In this document: one piece after another, positions 35,533 to 46,331 of the stretch
How the letters are laid out: each line of letters starts with the position of its first letter
Position numbering within the stretch: the stretch's first letter is position 1
From: Phoma sp. XZ068
Taxonomy: Eukaryota > Ascomycota > Dothideomycetes > Pleosporales > Didymellaceae
Direction: 5' to 3'
Length of the DNA stretch: 64,000 bases
Assembly: GCA_004835665.1 (NCBI GenBank)
Contig: RBKR01000002.1
Location: 682,001 to 746,000 of the forward strand
Made by a program: the position numbers and the translations under genes
The notes under the pieces: generated by a model
The model's database searches: none
What the model was told of the DNA's origin: nothing
Seen by the model: only the letters and a program-made list of their open reading frames with translations

Positions 35533-36417
35533 TCATACCAAGATGCCACAATACTCGGCCCGTCCCGCATACCCCTCTAGCTCCTCCCACTGCACCAGAA
35601 ACCGGTCCACGACCCTGACCAGCAGCTTCCCACTCAGACTCAGCGTCTTGACTCGCGCAAAGCTCTCCACGTACACGGTTCGACACAGCCCTCTTGACTC
35701 GGCGCCCCGGATGTTGAAGAAGCGCACGACCAAGGCTGCGAGGATGACGATGACGGCCGTTGCGGGGCCATTCGTGATGAAGAGTGTGGGTAGATCGGAC
35801 GTGTAGCTGCTAGTGCTAGTGCTAGTGCTGGTGCTGGTGCTGGTGCTGGTACTGGTGCTCGGTGAATGTAGGAGCGGTTTGAACGCCGCGAGGAGGGTCT
35901 GCAGTGCGGTAAAGGGCGTGCTGTATAGCGATTGATGGATCCTCCTCGCCCTCGGTATCGTAGCAATCGTATAGAATTCTGGTCCCACGCAGTACTTTTG
36001 CCCCTCCCTCGCCACCACTTGTGTCTTTCCGTTAACAGCGAGCTGAGGCACGCTCTCCGCCTGCGCTATCGTATCTACTGCTCCCTTCCCACTTGTGCTA
36101 GCACGTTCCTCGAGACTCTTCTCAAACGCCACAGCCCTTTGTGCACTGAAGACATCCCCACTGCTCACCACATACGTCCTCTGCGTGTACTTGCTTGTGT
36201 CGAGATCTCGAAGCAGGGCAAACATTTCGTGCGTGTGTCCGCCTGAGCCGAGGACGACGAGGATGCGCGCGGTGGTGGGTCGAGTGCGTAGCTGCGCTTT
36301 CCCCGCTCGCGCATTGGGCAGGATGGCGAGGAGGCGCAGGGAAGCGCCGACAATGAGGGTGGTGAGCAGGGCGAGGAAGAAGGAGAGCGTGTAAAGCGAG
36401 GACGGCGGTGGCGCCAT
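35533..36417 (-). CDS. ALG14: UDP-GlcNAc transferase subunit Alg14
   Basis: Membrane subunit that recruits the catalytic subunit Alg13 to the cytosolic face of the ER; together they add the second GlcNAc to the dolichol-linked N-glycan precursor. Single exon, 294 residues. One N-terminal membrane segment (LYTLSFFLALLTTLIVGASLRLLAIL) is followed by ILVVLGSGGHTHEMFALLRDL, the GT-B nucleotide-fold signature of Alg14, then YVVSSGDVFSA and IPRARRIHQSLYSTP. Later: FITNGPATAVIVILAALV, RTVYVESFARVKTLSLSGKLL and DRFLVQWEEL. A Ser-Thr repeat of about 17 residues encoded by a six-base microsatellite interrupts the middle. Start at MAPPPSS; another in-frame ATG is 15 bases upstream. It is convergent with MRPL40, 224 bases between stops. 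Confidence 0.93.
   Translation of the reverse strand: MAPPPSSLYTLSFFLALLTTLIVGASLRLLAILPNARAGKAQLRTRPTTARILVVLGSGGHTHEMFALLRDLDTSKYTQRTYVVSSGDVFSAQRAVAFEKSLEERASTSGKGAVDTIAQAESVPQLAVNGKTQVVAREGQKYCVGPEFYTIATIPRARRIHQSLYSTPFTALQTLLAAFKPLLHSPSTSTSTSTSTSTSTSTSSYTSDLPTLFITNGPATAVIVILAALVVRFFNIRGAESRGLCRTVYVESFARVKTLSLSGKLLVRVVDRFLVQWEELEGYAGRAEYCGILV
35806..35862. repeat. Hexanucleotide microsatellite inside ALG14
   Basis: Tandem CTAGTG/CTGGTG units on the plus strand encode an alternating Ser-Thr tract in ALG14. The length keeps the frame, and copy number changes in steps of six bases would add or remove two residues at a time. Confidence 0.8.
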
Positions 36418-36794
36418 TGCGGCGGTGGTCAAAGGCGGCTGTGAGTTGCGGAGATATTTCTCGATAATGGAGTCGCTATGGCATGGGTCTGTTCAGTCGC
36501 CTCGTAAGCAGGCGAGACATGGTTGGCTGCTTGGTCCTGGTGTTTGTGGTGTTGCAGAGAGCTCCAACACACGTTTGACCAATGGTGGTGGAGATGCCGT
36601 GACGCAACATCACTCAAGGTACACTGGGCATGATGTTGCGCTGCTAACTTAAACTGCAAAAATTGCTTGATACTTTCACATCACATGTAATTGCAAGAAC
36701 GCATTTGCACATTTGCGACCTTGACAATCCAGGTATATTTAGTTAACTAACTCCACTACCAACTTTCAATTTTAGCCATTACCATCCCTTGTCC
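36418..36794. other. Intergenic region
   Basis: 377 bases between the ALG14 start and the stop of the permease gene, both on minus. No gene seen; it should hold the ALG14 promoter and the permease terminator. Confidence 0.5.
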
Positions 36795-38776
36795 CTACAA
36801 CAGATACCTATAGTCCGGATTCATATCACCCAACTCTGTCTTCTCGTACTCCGTCAGGCCCACATCCCGGACACTCTTGTCTCTCGAGCGGTTCTGCCAC
36901 GAACAAGCGACAAAATACACGCAGCAACTTAGCGCACTTAGGCATACAAAGGCGATGCAAATCGAGTATCCCGGGATGTATTTCGGCGCATCCTTCTTCA
37001 AGAAAGCGAACACCGCAATGATTCCTCCTATATTACCGAAACCTACCTGCCAAGCAGACCCAACGGAGCGACGATGGTGTCCACCAAGGTTCATGTTAAA
37101 CTGGGAACTGTAAGTTTCATAACATCGAGCCCATGGATGATGTTTGAACTTACCCAACAGACAATGACAGGCATGGCAGTGTATGCGCCCATGGCCACCA
37201 GGAACAGCGCCGCGTACTGAAGATCTGGGTTGTTGTGTACCGAGATGAGTATGGCAAAGCCAGTGATGCACACACAAATTGGGAAGATGGTGAACAAGAA
37301 GCGGTGCTTCAGCCTGTCAGAGAACCACGCTACCAGCATGGAGAAGCCGAATGCCGCAGCCCACGGCGGAACGGAGTGCAGCTGGGTTTGGATAGGGCTA
37401 TAGCCATAGGACTGGATGATAGCTGGACTGAAGTAGGCGTAGCCATAGGCAGGCACAATCAGGCCAAAGTACATGAAGCCACCGATGGTGACCTTTGGGT
37501 CTTTGAAGACGCGGCCAACATCGCCAATTGTCATCTTTCGATCGCGAGCAGATTTGCCCTGGTCGATCTGCAGACGTGCTTTGACAAAGGCGCGCTCATC
37601 TTCGGAGAGCCACTTCGATTCCTCGGGGAAGTTAGGTAGCATGAAAAAGAAGAAGAAGGATACAATGACGGTAAGGAGGCCTTCAAGAATGACTGACATT
37701 GGTTAGCAATCATTCAACCAGTCACTACAGAACACATACAGATCCATCGCCATCCCCTGTATCCCCTCACACCATCCATCTTCCCGATGGCACTAGCAAG
37801 AAGGCCTCCAAAGGCGCCTGCGAGAGTTGTCGAGGAAAAGAAGAACGAGTAGCGCTTCTGGGCTTCGTGACGACGGTACCACATGCCGATCAGGTAGAAC
37901 GATCCTGGGAACATTCCGGACTCGAACAGCCCGAGGAAGAAGCGTGTTGTAAGTAGACCAGAGTAGCTATGGACGAAGCCTTGGAGCATAGTAACCAGTC
38001 CGAAGCCAAACATGCAGATGGACAACCAGACTCTGGGCTTGAGCTTCTTGAGAATTACGTTTGATGGGATTTCGAAGAGGATGTACGGGACAAAGAAGAT
38101 GACCAACGCGATGTTGTAGCGGTTGCTATGTGCCAGATCAAGTTCCGTTGAGAGACCAAACACGTTGGCGTTGGCGATGTTAACGCTGGTGTTGTTAGTA
38201 CGTGAAATTCTGTAGGTTCCTCCCAACATACCGATCTAGGAAAGCCAGTAGGTACATCACACAGAGGTATGGAATAACATGGAGGTCGATTCTCCGGATC
38301 AGCTTGGCCTCGGTTGTGTGTGGTGGGCATGTAACGAGCTCAGGTGCTTCCTCGTGGTAATTGCCGTCATATTGAGGCGCAGCCTTGTGTGCATTGAGAT
38401 CAGGCGACGTCTGAACGTCCTCTATGTATCGTTAGCCTGTATTCTCGAGCATTGTACCTTGCCGCTTTGTGGTACAGAGAGAGATATTAGTAGATGTCGA
38501 CTAGAGAGGGAGAGGAGCCTATTATGTAGGCAACGGGAACGCACTACTGAGCACTAGCATACTCAGTCTGATGCGAGCAAGAGCAAGTGAAGGAATCTGT
38601 TCATATGACAGGAATCTATCCAACACGCCTCTTGCATTGCCAGAAAGCCGTAGACACTTGTAGGGCTCGACAAGGCTTGTAGCTTGCAGGACTATAGAAA
38701 CGCCAACCCTTCTGAAAGAGCATGTACATGAATGTAAGAAAATGGCACTTGACTTACTCTCTTTCTTGAAAAACAT
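36795..38776 (-). CDS. MFS anion:cation symporter, Dal5/allantoate permease type
   Basis: Plasma-membrane carrier of the fungal anion:cation symporter family, which imports carboxylates and vitamins such as allantoate, nicotinate or pantothenate; the substrate here is unknown. Exons by eye: 38776-38758, 38421-38232, 38185-37740, 37692-37154, 37100-36795, giving 499 residues in a closed frame. Marks: RRIDLHVIPYLCVMYLLAFLDR in segment 1, NIALVIFFVPYILFEIPSN, RVWLSICMFGFGLVTMLQG, TRFFLGLFESGMFPGSFYLIG, WYRRHEAQKRYSFFFSS, and the central loop FPEESKWLSEDERAFVK. The end is cytosolic with EYEKTELGDMNPDYRYLL. The first exon (six codons and a base) is the least certain part, since it needs a 336-base intron, long for this window; a different start exon is possible. 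Confidence 0.85.
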
Positions 38777-39735
38777 CTTGGTTACGGTGTAGATGTCGTT
38801 GGTGTAACTGAGAGGTTATGACTTCAATGATGCCGATCTCTGGTCGCGCTAACGAGTTGCAGCGATCACTGCCGTACCACGATGGCACCCGTGCTTGTGA
38901 GATGTAGGGGGAAAAAATACATTGCAGGCAGGAAGTTTAAACAATTAACAGTCATCCAACTCGCTTACCTTGGCCGAGGTCGCTGGATTGCCATCAAGGT
39001 CACTTCGCTAACCCCGCGGTTTTGTGGGGCAAAGCTTACACAAAGGGTGTCCACGACGACCGAAAGAGGCAGCTCGATGTTGTTCCCCAAAGTGTGGCTG
39101 GCGATGAGCCCGGTGTACCCGCAAACAGAGCGCTGTGCTGACGTCCTCGCTTCAACTGCATGTCTTCGTCACTAGAGCCAAAGGCCGAAGCGCCGAGGAC
39201 TGTCGCAGAAAAATCAGCAGTCGGCCGCTGCCGCAGGTATGACGAGGAAGGATCCAACTTGGCGCTCCCTCGGATGTTACAATAGGATCGACGGCGGTGG
39301 CGCTTGCAAGAAGGTTGGGCCACTTTTTTCGGAACGGCATCGGCGCAAGACTGTGAGTTGATGCGCGCGCATAGAATTTGTGAAAGTTAGACAGGCTTTT
39401 CGGAGGCCCGACTTTGCGCCTTCCCAAACGCTGCTTCCATGGTGACGCGCGTGTATCATGTCAAGTGAAGGACGGAAGGTAAGGTCACGCTGGGGAGCTG
39501 GGTAGGGCTGGATCCGGAGCCTCTCGGCGGAGTCTGGACTTCACAAGCCTGGGCGACGCTGCAATCCCTCAACGTCGACTTTTCGGCCAACCTGTCGTCA
39601 CCCTCTCTACACTCACTTTTCAGCCTCAACACCGGGGATTTGCGCACCTTCATGCCACAACAGCACAGCTTCTGGATACCACAGTGCGCCGGCAACGCTC
39701 CCTTCCTTTTTCAGTGACGGGCAGGCTGATCAGCC
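38777..39735. other. Intergenic region before the F-box gene
   Basis: 959 bases between diverging genes; the promoters of the permease (left) and the F-box-like gene (right) should lie here. Short frames on minus have no recognisable features. The last 100 bases before 39,736 are a plausible leader. Confidence 0.5.
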
Positions 39736-41133
39736 ATGGTGAATGTTAAAAATGTCGCCTTCAAAGTCAACAAGCAGACACCAGTCTCCCAGACACCTCC
39801 CCAGGCGTATGGCACCGTCATCAACTGTCGAAAGCCGGGCGGCAAGCGGGCCTTCAAGGAGCTGAAGGAAGTGCGCTCGCACTCGGTTCCTCTGACCAAT
39901 GTTTCCGGCACCAAAAAGCGCAAACGAGATGAGCGAAAGAGCGAGGAACTCCAAGGGCAGATGGAATTCATCACGTCGTCACCAGCAAACGCACAGGCTG
40001 CATTAGCGGCTCTGCAACAGGATGACCAGCCCCTCATCACCCAGAAGCTGAAGCAAATCAAGCCCACCAGGTTTCGCAAGGGTAAAATATTGGAAAAAGG
40101 ATTCGACCTGGATTGTTGGTTTACCATACTTTCATTTTCGGACCCTGCGCAACTGCTGGAAATGCGCCAAAAGATTCCGTCGTGCTACCGCTTCCTGAGG
40201 AACAACCCCAAGCTCTGGGTCCACAGCCGGAACAACTACTACGGGGACGACATGCCCGAGCCGCCTTCAGGCCTGGACGAGTTCCAGTATGCGCATCTTC
40301 GTCATGGCCATGGTTGCATGAGCTGCGGTGCGCCTAGTACACGCAAAACGTATTGGGCATTCCTTCGACGATGGTGCAAGACATGCTTGCAGTCCAAGAC
40401 CGTCAAAGAGCACGATGCGTTAATCATCATGCGCACTGTAGGCGTCGACGATGTTGGTGTTCTTCGCAAGTGTCTCCCATCGGGCGTCTTCGATTCCTGG
40501 GGAAATTTTGTCGGCGTTGGACCTGCAAGTACACATTCGCTCAAAACGATATACCTACTTTCAGAAGTACAGAAGCTCGAGAACGAATTTCGAGATGCTA
40601 CTGCAATCCACCCCGAAACATGGTCCACCGAGTTACGATCACGTATGGCTCAAAAGTTCGCTGTTGTCGACGAGCGCCGAGCTTTCGCGCGGAAGATGGA
40701 ACTTTGGGAGGAAGCAACCCGCAGCAACAAGGCAAGCGACTACCAGGCAAAGAAGGCAGCACGCAAGGCGTACTTTGAGCACAAAGCGTCCCACCTCAAT
40801 CCACCTATCAGCTTGAAGGAGATGGAAGCCTGCCCTTCTTACCGTCGCGCCATCGCTATCCCCAAGGATCCCAACAACACATCGTGGCAGCAACTCAAAC
40901 CAAAGCTGGAGAAGGAAGCTGCAGAGTTGGCGCTTGGACGACTTGCTACCCCAGAGACACGCCTAGGAACAGCATCGGCATCCGCTTCGGGTACTTCAAC
41001 GCCAAACAGCTTGCATACCCCTCAGCCCTACCTACACCCGGTCCCTGGCGTATTTTTACCTCTGCCTCACTCTCACCCTCATTCTCAACCCCATCCCTAT
41101 TCGCATTCGCATCCGCATCCGCCCCCGTATTGA
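39736..41133 (+). CDS. F-box-like protein with Cys pairs, 465 aa
   Basis: Probable substrate adaptor of an SCF ubiquitin ligase. Single exon. After a basic N-terminus (KKRKRDERK near residue 58) an F-box-like segment lies at about residues 120-165 (LDCWFTILSFSDPAQLLEMRQ, then CYRFLRNNPKLW). It is followed by a cysteine-rich patch, HGHGCMSCGAP and RRWCKTCLQ, which may bind zinc, and by a helical region with SEVQKLENEFRDA and RMAQKFAVVDERRAFARKMELWEEA. The last 30 residues are His/Pro/Ser repeats (HPHSQPHPYSHSHPHPPPY) from a CA-rich microsatellite. The F-box match is weak and the target unknown. This layout is common among uncharacterised fungal F-box proteins. Confidence 0.75.
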   Translation: MVNVKNVAFKVNKQTPVSQTPPQAYGTVINCRKPGGKRAFKELKEVRSHSVPLTNVSGTKKRKRDERKSEELQGQMEFITSSPANAQAALAALQQDDQPLITQKLKQIKPTRFRKGKILEKGFDLDCWFTILSFSDPAQLLEMRQKIPSCYRFLRNNPKLWVHSRNNYYGDDMPEPPSGLDEFQYAHLRHGHGCMSCGAPSTRKTYWAFLRRWCKTCLQSKTVKEHDALIIMRTVGVDDVGVLRKCLPSGVFDSWGNFVGVGPASTHSLKTIYLLSEVQKLENEFRDATAIHPETWSTELRSRMAQKFAVVDERRAFARKMELWEEATRSNKASDYQAKKAARKAYFEHKASHLNPPISLKEMEACPSYRRAIAIPKDPNNTSWQQLKPKLEKEAAELALGRLATPETRLGTASASASGTSTPNSLHTPQPYLHPVPGVFLPLPHSHPHSQPHPYSHSHPHPPPY

Positions 41134-42327
41134 TTCTTGGGTACTGTCTTTAGCTGTTTTTGTCACTTACTGTTTTCATGGTTTCACAGTCGCATGGTTA
41201 GGCATGGAGTTGGTGGTTCATAGCTGCGGCGCAAACAGATAGGGCATTAGGCATTGTATGCATTGGCGTCAATTGGGTCACGACTGAAGGGCCTTCAGGA
41301 TAATTTAGCTTGACAGCTGGATGGAGTGGTTTATGCACACCGTCTGCCAGGCCGTATCAATACACAATTTTTCACATGCCAGTCCTCTACGTTGCGATGT
41401 TAATATCTGTTGCTCACCGCCCTTCGGCAGACGTGCGGCATGATCGGCAGCCTTGTACCTAACACCCTTGGAGATGCGTTAGGGATGTTCTGTTCAAGGG
41501 CAGCCGTGCAGCCTTACTCGGCTGCTCTTTACAACAGCATCACTTGCAGAGATTGGTACAGATTCTGGAGAACCATGTTGATCCCACTTGCCGCACCGGG
41601 GAGACGACGGAATGTGGGCACGGCGAAGGGTCTCGGCAGTAGCAGCTTACAAAACCTGAGAGCCGATTTGTTATAGAAGGTGGGTCGTGTGGATACCATG
41701 GTGCTCCAGGTTCGCAACAACACGAAAGTGAAGACGAGGTACGACAGCGTGTGTGCTGTAAGAGAAATTCGCCCCTCATGCGAGCTGCACGTTTGGACTG
41801 GCCTCTCCGCAGAGCCTCTACCCCTCATCTAGACCCAGCCCTGCGTTGATCCAAGGGCGTCGAGCCAATGAGATGGCGAGGAACGCGGATGAATTTGGAG
41901 AGCTACAAAACGGCAGCATCCCTCCCGGGTCGGGCAAAACAACCCCCTTGCACGCCTCTGCGTGATGTGGAATCAGCGTTTTCAACCGGCCAAACATGGC
42001 ATCTTTCTCTCTGACAGATGCGACAACCTCGGATCCCGTAATCACTGCAGTCCAGACGACGGGCAATTATCGAGCCGCTGATTGGCTGGTCGGCTCGATC
42101 GCTCCACTTCATTATCGCGTCTTCTAGAAATGTTGCCATCGTTGCTGCGTCGGATCACTTGTCCCTTATAAGCTTCTGCACCCTTTCCGTTTGATCCTCT
42201 TTATCCTCACTTTCCTTGATACCCCCGAGCTTTTTCTTCGACTGCCATTGAGCACTGCAGCCTGCTCGCCAGTGCCCCAAAAGCATTACAGCACCGCTGA
42301 TACACCGTGCGAGAACACACCACCACA
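41134..42327. other. Intergenic region upstream of CCP1
   Basis: About 1.2 kb between tandem plus-strand genes. Short frames without motifs. The last 200 bases before 42,328 are pyrimidine-rich, with CCTTATAAGCTTC near 42,165, which may be part of the CCP1 core promoter. Confidence 0.5.
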
Positions 42328-43555
42328 ATGGCATCCGCCTCGCGAACCTTCTCCCGTGCCCTGCGCACCGCCGCTCCCTCTTTCCGCTCCACCACCACAC
42401 GCTCCGCGCGCTTCGCTGCACCGGCGCAGAATGCTTTCCGGAGCAAGCAGTGGCAGCGTGGTTACGCCACAGGAAGTGAAGAGCCCGCAGACAAGTACGA
42501 GGGCAACCCGACTGGCATGTTTCTCGGTGCCGGTGCGCTCCTTCTCGGTGCTGCCGGCTGGGCTGCGTACACGTACCGCCCTGAGCTGCTAGGCCTCGAG
42601 GGCAAGTCCAAGTCTCCCTTCGTCCCCCGCTTCGAGAACTACCAGGAGGTCTACAACCACATTGCCAAGCTACTCGAGGAGCACGACGACTACGATGACG
42701 GTAGCTACGGCCCTGTCCTACTGCGTCTGGCGTGGCACGCCTCTGGCACGTGAGTATCCCATCATCGTCATACGGGTTATTCATAGAGGATTACCGTCCT
42801 ACATGTCTAATCTAGTGCAAGAGCAAACGCTAACAAACTGCAGCTACGACAAGGAGACTGGCACAGGCGGCTCCAACGGTGCCACTATGCGTTTCGCTCC
42901 TGAAGGCGACCACGGCGCCAATGCTGGCCTGAAGGCTGCCCGCGACTTCCTCGAGCCTGTCAAGGAAGCCTTCCCGTGGATCACCTACTCCGATCTCTGG
43001 ATCCTCGCCGGTGTCGCCGCCATCCAGGAGATGCAGGGCCCCAAGATCCCCTACCGCGCCGGCCGCACTGACCGCGACCTCTCCTTCTGCACCCCTGACG
43101 GCCGCCTGCCCGATGCCTCCAAGGACCGCAGCCACATCCGCGCCATCTTCGGCCGCATGGGTTTCGACGACCGCGCTATGGTCGCTCTGTCTGGTGCCCA
43201 CGCCTTGGGCCGCTGCCACACCGACCGCTCCGGGTTCTCTGGTCCCTGGACATTCAGCCCCACCACCCTTACCAACGATTACTTCAAGCTCCTAATCGAG
43301 GAGAAGTGGCAGTACAAGAAGTGGAACGGCCCCAAGCAGTTTGAGGACGTCAAGACCAAGACCCTGATGATGCTGCCCACAGACATGGAAATTGTCAAGG
43401 ACAAGAGCTTCAGGAAGTATACGGAGCTCTATGCCAAGGATAACGACGCCTTCTTCAAGGACTTTTCGAACGCTGTCGTCACGCTGTTCGAGCTTGGTGT
43501 GCCATTCGAGCACCCCGAGGACCAGAGGTGGGTTTTCAAGAGCTCGTTCGACTAA
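42328..43555 (+). CDS. CCP1: Cytochrome c peroxidase, mitochondrial
   Basis: Heme peroxidase of the mitochondrial intermembrane space that reduces hydrogen peroxide using ferrocytochrome c. Exons 42328-42749 and 42844-43555 join to 377 residues. The N-terminus is Arg/Ser-rich (presequence), then a hydrophobic sorting segment FLGAGALLLGAAGWAAYTY, matching the bipartite import signal of this enzyme. Catalytic motifs: LRLAWHASGT (distal Arg, Trp, His), GSNGATMRF, TYSDLWILAGVAAIQEM, YRAGRTDRD, and the proximal-His motif ALSGAHALGRCH. FSGPWTFSP carries the Trp that forms the compound I radical, and MMLPTDMEI and FFKDFSNAV follow. The fungal enzyme doubles as a redox sensor. Start chosen at MASASRTF; an in-frame ATG lies 21 bases upstream. 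Confidence 0.95.
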
Positions 43556-43961
43556 TTGTGTGCGGGCGCAACAGAGTGGACTGGACGGCGGGGGATTTCA
43601 TTTGATTGTCGAGATATCCAGCTAGATCAACTAGACTTTTACTTTTAGGGGGCTGGAGGAGATAATACTGTGGTTTCTTCGACGGAAAGCCGCATAGACT
43701 GCCTCAGTAGGATATAGAAAGGCAAATCCGAATTATAGACATTACATATCGCCTTGAGGAGGTGAAGGCTGTTCTTACAACTCGTGCGTAGTCCCCCCCT
43801 TTCGCGCAGCTCTTACAGAGTATCATAAGCATGACATAGTATTGTACGTGAATCAATTCGTGTCCCTGTGTACATGAATACATTTGTAATGCTGAACACT
43901 CGTCGCCCATTAAGCGTCAGTGTATTGTCAGCACTCCGCAACATGGAGCGCAGCCACATAC
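43556..43961. other. Convergent intergenic region
   Basis: 406 bases between the CCP1 stop and the stop of the coiled-coil gene, facing each other. Only terminator functions are expected; no gene seen. Confidence 0.5.
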
Positions 43962-45005
43962 TCAGTCTTGCAGGAAGGTATTTGCAAGCAGATTCTGCTT
44001 CCTCTCCCACCACGCCCTATGCTCCTTTTCCAACCTCTGCAGGTCCACGACATGGTGCTTTCCCAGCTCTGCGATTTCCTGCTCTAGTTGCTTAACTTGC
44101 GTTGAGGGCAAACCGGCAGTAGCAGGTACCAGTCTCTTCTGAGGCCCTGGCATGTGGAACAAGAACTCTGGAAACAGGCTCATCATATCCGGTTCGGTGA
44201 AAGACACGTGCTTCTTATTCCTCTTGCCCTTCTTCGCCGAGCTACCATGCTCAGGGACGAAGAGCGTCGACTCGGCCTTTGATACAGGCGAGGAAGCATG
44301 CGCTTCAGCCTCAACAGTAGATAGCAGAGCTGCTATGTCGTTCTCCCCCAGACAGGCGACGCCTAGCTGAAAGATGTCGGCCACGACGCCTTCCCACTGC
44401 CTCTGCAAGTCCCTGATGCGCTGCGTCTCCGCTCGTATGTGCTCCTCAAAGGACTGGAAGCGGGCGTGCAAGGTGGTCTGAATACGCTCCACCTCATCTG
44501 CAGTGTTTGCTCTCTGTAAGTTGTAGCGGTAGCTGGAGAGAGGGCGATACAGCTTTTGAACAATGCGTTCATACTTTTCGGGGACGGTGAGCTTGAGAGG
44601 TAAAGCTTGAGGAGCGTCGTTGGCAGGGTCCGAAGAGGCGAGTTGGAGGTTACTTTCGTAAAGCTTATTCAAGAGGGCGTTGAGGTCTTTGCTGACCTTG
44701 GCTACAACGGTCGAGTAGAGGTGGCGGCGGTACTCTTCACTTGTCTCTAGAGCATATTGTTAGTTGTGCCTCCATAGCCAGTACGGTAGTGCTATACTCT
44801 TGAATTCTAGGGCGAGCGGATGCGCTTCTTCTTTGTATGTCGTCTTGCTGGCCTTCTGCACCGCAGGCTTCTGTGGCCTGCGGGAGCTGAATCCTGGCTG
44901 TGGTGTATCGCGCTTTCGTTTCTTGAAGACTGCGGCTGCGGAGATGGTGGTTGCCTTAGCCGACGTGCTTAGATGTATCGCTGAGGTTGCACCTTGGCGG
45001 TCCAT
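43962..45005 (-). CDS. Hypothetical coiled-coil protein, 330 aa
   Basis: Not assigned to a family with confidence. Exons 45005-44798 and 44746-43962, split by a 51-base intron with donor GTATAG, give 330 residues in frame. The N-terminus is basic and Ser/Lys/Arg-rich (FKKRKRDTPQPGFSSRRPQK), a likely nuclear signal. After the intron comes a conserved-looking helix, YRRHLYSTVVAKVSKDLNALL, then KYERIVQKLYRPLSSYRYNLQRA, two coiled-coil stretches (FEEHIRAETQRIRDLQRQWE and QVKQLEQEIAELGKHH) and the end EKEHRAWWERKQNLLANTFLQD. The layout resembles small kinetochore or centromere subunits, but I could not match it to Nnf1, Nsl1 or Spc24 motifs, so this remains a guess. Confidence 0.75.
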
Positions 45006-45333
45006 GGCTGGCGTGGGGACGTGGAGCGGACTGGTCCCTGCGAGGTGAACTGTGGTGGGGTGAAGGAGCACAAGCCGGCTGTGGTGAGGAAGGTACCAGA
45101 GTGCTAAGGAATCCAAAAACACACCCGCCCGTGAAGACCGAGACAGCCATGATTTGGGAATGGGATACAGTGCTACAACCTTCACTGGTGGTTTCGAAGT
45201 ATCTGTACATTTCATATTACATTGCCCCTGCTGCTGCGAGACCAGAGTGTGCTTCAAGTCTATCCTGTACAATCGTCAAGTTCGCCCTGTTCGCCCTCCT
45301 CTCCTATCGACTTGACTCGTCATGCACGGAGCC
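45006..45333. other. Intergenic region
   Basis: 328 bases between tandem minus-strand genes; it holds the promoter of the coiled-coil gene and the end of GRX5. Nothing else seen. Confidence 0.5.
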
Positions 45334-45932
45334 CTACTTCTGCTCGCTCTCAGCAGGTACGACAACATTCTTCTCCTCGAGCATCTTCGCTAGCGAGCCA
45401 TCCTGGTGCATGGTCATAAGGATATCGCAGCCACCAATAAACTCCTTGTCAACGTAGAGCTGGGGTATCGTGGGCCACTCTGAGTATTCTTTAATTCCTG
45501 TCGCATTTGTTAGCTTCCATTACTTGCGCCACCTATCCAACCTTCGAGCTCTGCAGCCCATGGTCCAAAAGCGTACCTGCCCTCAATTCCTGGTCCTCCA
45601 GCACGTTGAACGCCGTGAACTTGTCTGGGTCTACACCCTGCATGCCCAGGATCTGTATGCTCGCCCTCGAGAACCCACACTGCGGTGTCTCGGGGGTACC
45701 CTTCATAAACAGCACAACGGGCGAAGAGGCGACGGCGCGATCGATGGCGCTGCGGACTTCATCGGAGAGGCATCGAATCTGGAAGGGTGTGAGGAAGCGT
45801 GTGCTTGGGGAAGCGCGGGCGGAGGTTGCGCGGGTGGCGGCGCGGAAGGCCTGGTGTAGTTAGAGCCTGATTGCGTGGAGCAGGGCGTTGTAGTTGGGTG
45901 CACACCTGAGGAATAGCACGTCTCGAGAACAT
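45334..45932 (-). CDS. GRX5: Mitochondrial monothiol glutaredoxin Grx5
   Basis: Carrier that passes [2Fe-2S] clusters from the scaffold Isu1 to acceptor proteins in the mitochondrial matrix. Exons 45932-45906, 45850-45577 and 45497-45334 join to 154 residues. The N-terminus MFSRRAIPQAFRAATRATSA is an Arg-rich presequence. The active-site motif is CGFS in MKGTPETPQCGFSRASIQIL, the single-cysteine glutaredoxin signature. The glutathione-binding parts are WPTIPQLYVDKEFIGGCDIL, and the end is MLEEKNVVVPAESEQK. The first exon carries only nine codons and supplies the start of the presequence. Length and motifs match the family. Confidence 0.93.
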
Positions 45933-46331
45933 TGTGAATTGTGCGGTGTTTTGGTGATGGATGACGGCACACCTCCGAGGCTGCTCGCCGCAAATTCATG
46001 GATGAGGTAATCGGAGCTAAGAGCTCATATCACCAATCTCCCATTGGGTGCTGGCACTGTCTCCTCAGACGAACGGCGCTGGGAATAGTGACCTTTCCGG
46101 TACAGCAATGCTGTGATATGACTCAGAAACCAGACACAAGTTCGGAGCATGTTCAAGACGGCAAATTTTGTATCTGTAAACATTTGTCTATTTCCATGAC
46201 GCGAAACAGGAACGCCATGCTATATGCAAGAAAACATCGCTCAAGGCTTTTGATCCGCCAAATCTTGATACATCGGCGCCTTTTGATCGATCCACCCTCG
46301 CAAACCAAAACAATATCTCTAAGCAAACCGT
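45933..46331. other. Intergenic region GRX5 / BAT
   Basis: 399 bases between tandem minus-strand genes: GRX5 promoter and aminotransferase terminator. No other feature seen. Confidence 0.5.

Noticed and set aside
43962..45005. Assignment to a named kinetochore subunit (Nnf1, Nsl1 or Spc24)
   Set aside because: General shape fits but no specific motif could be matched.
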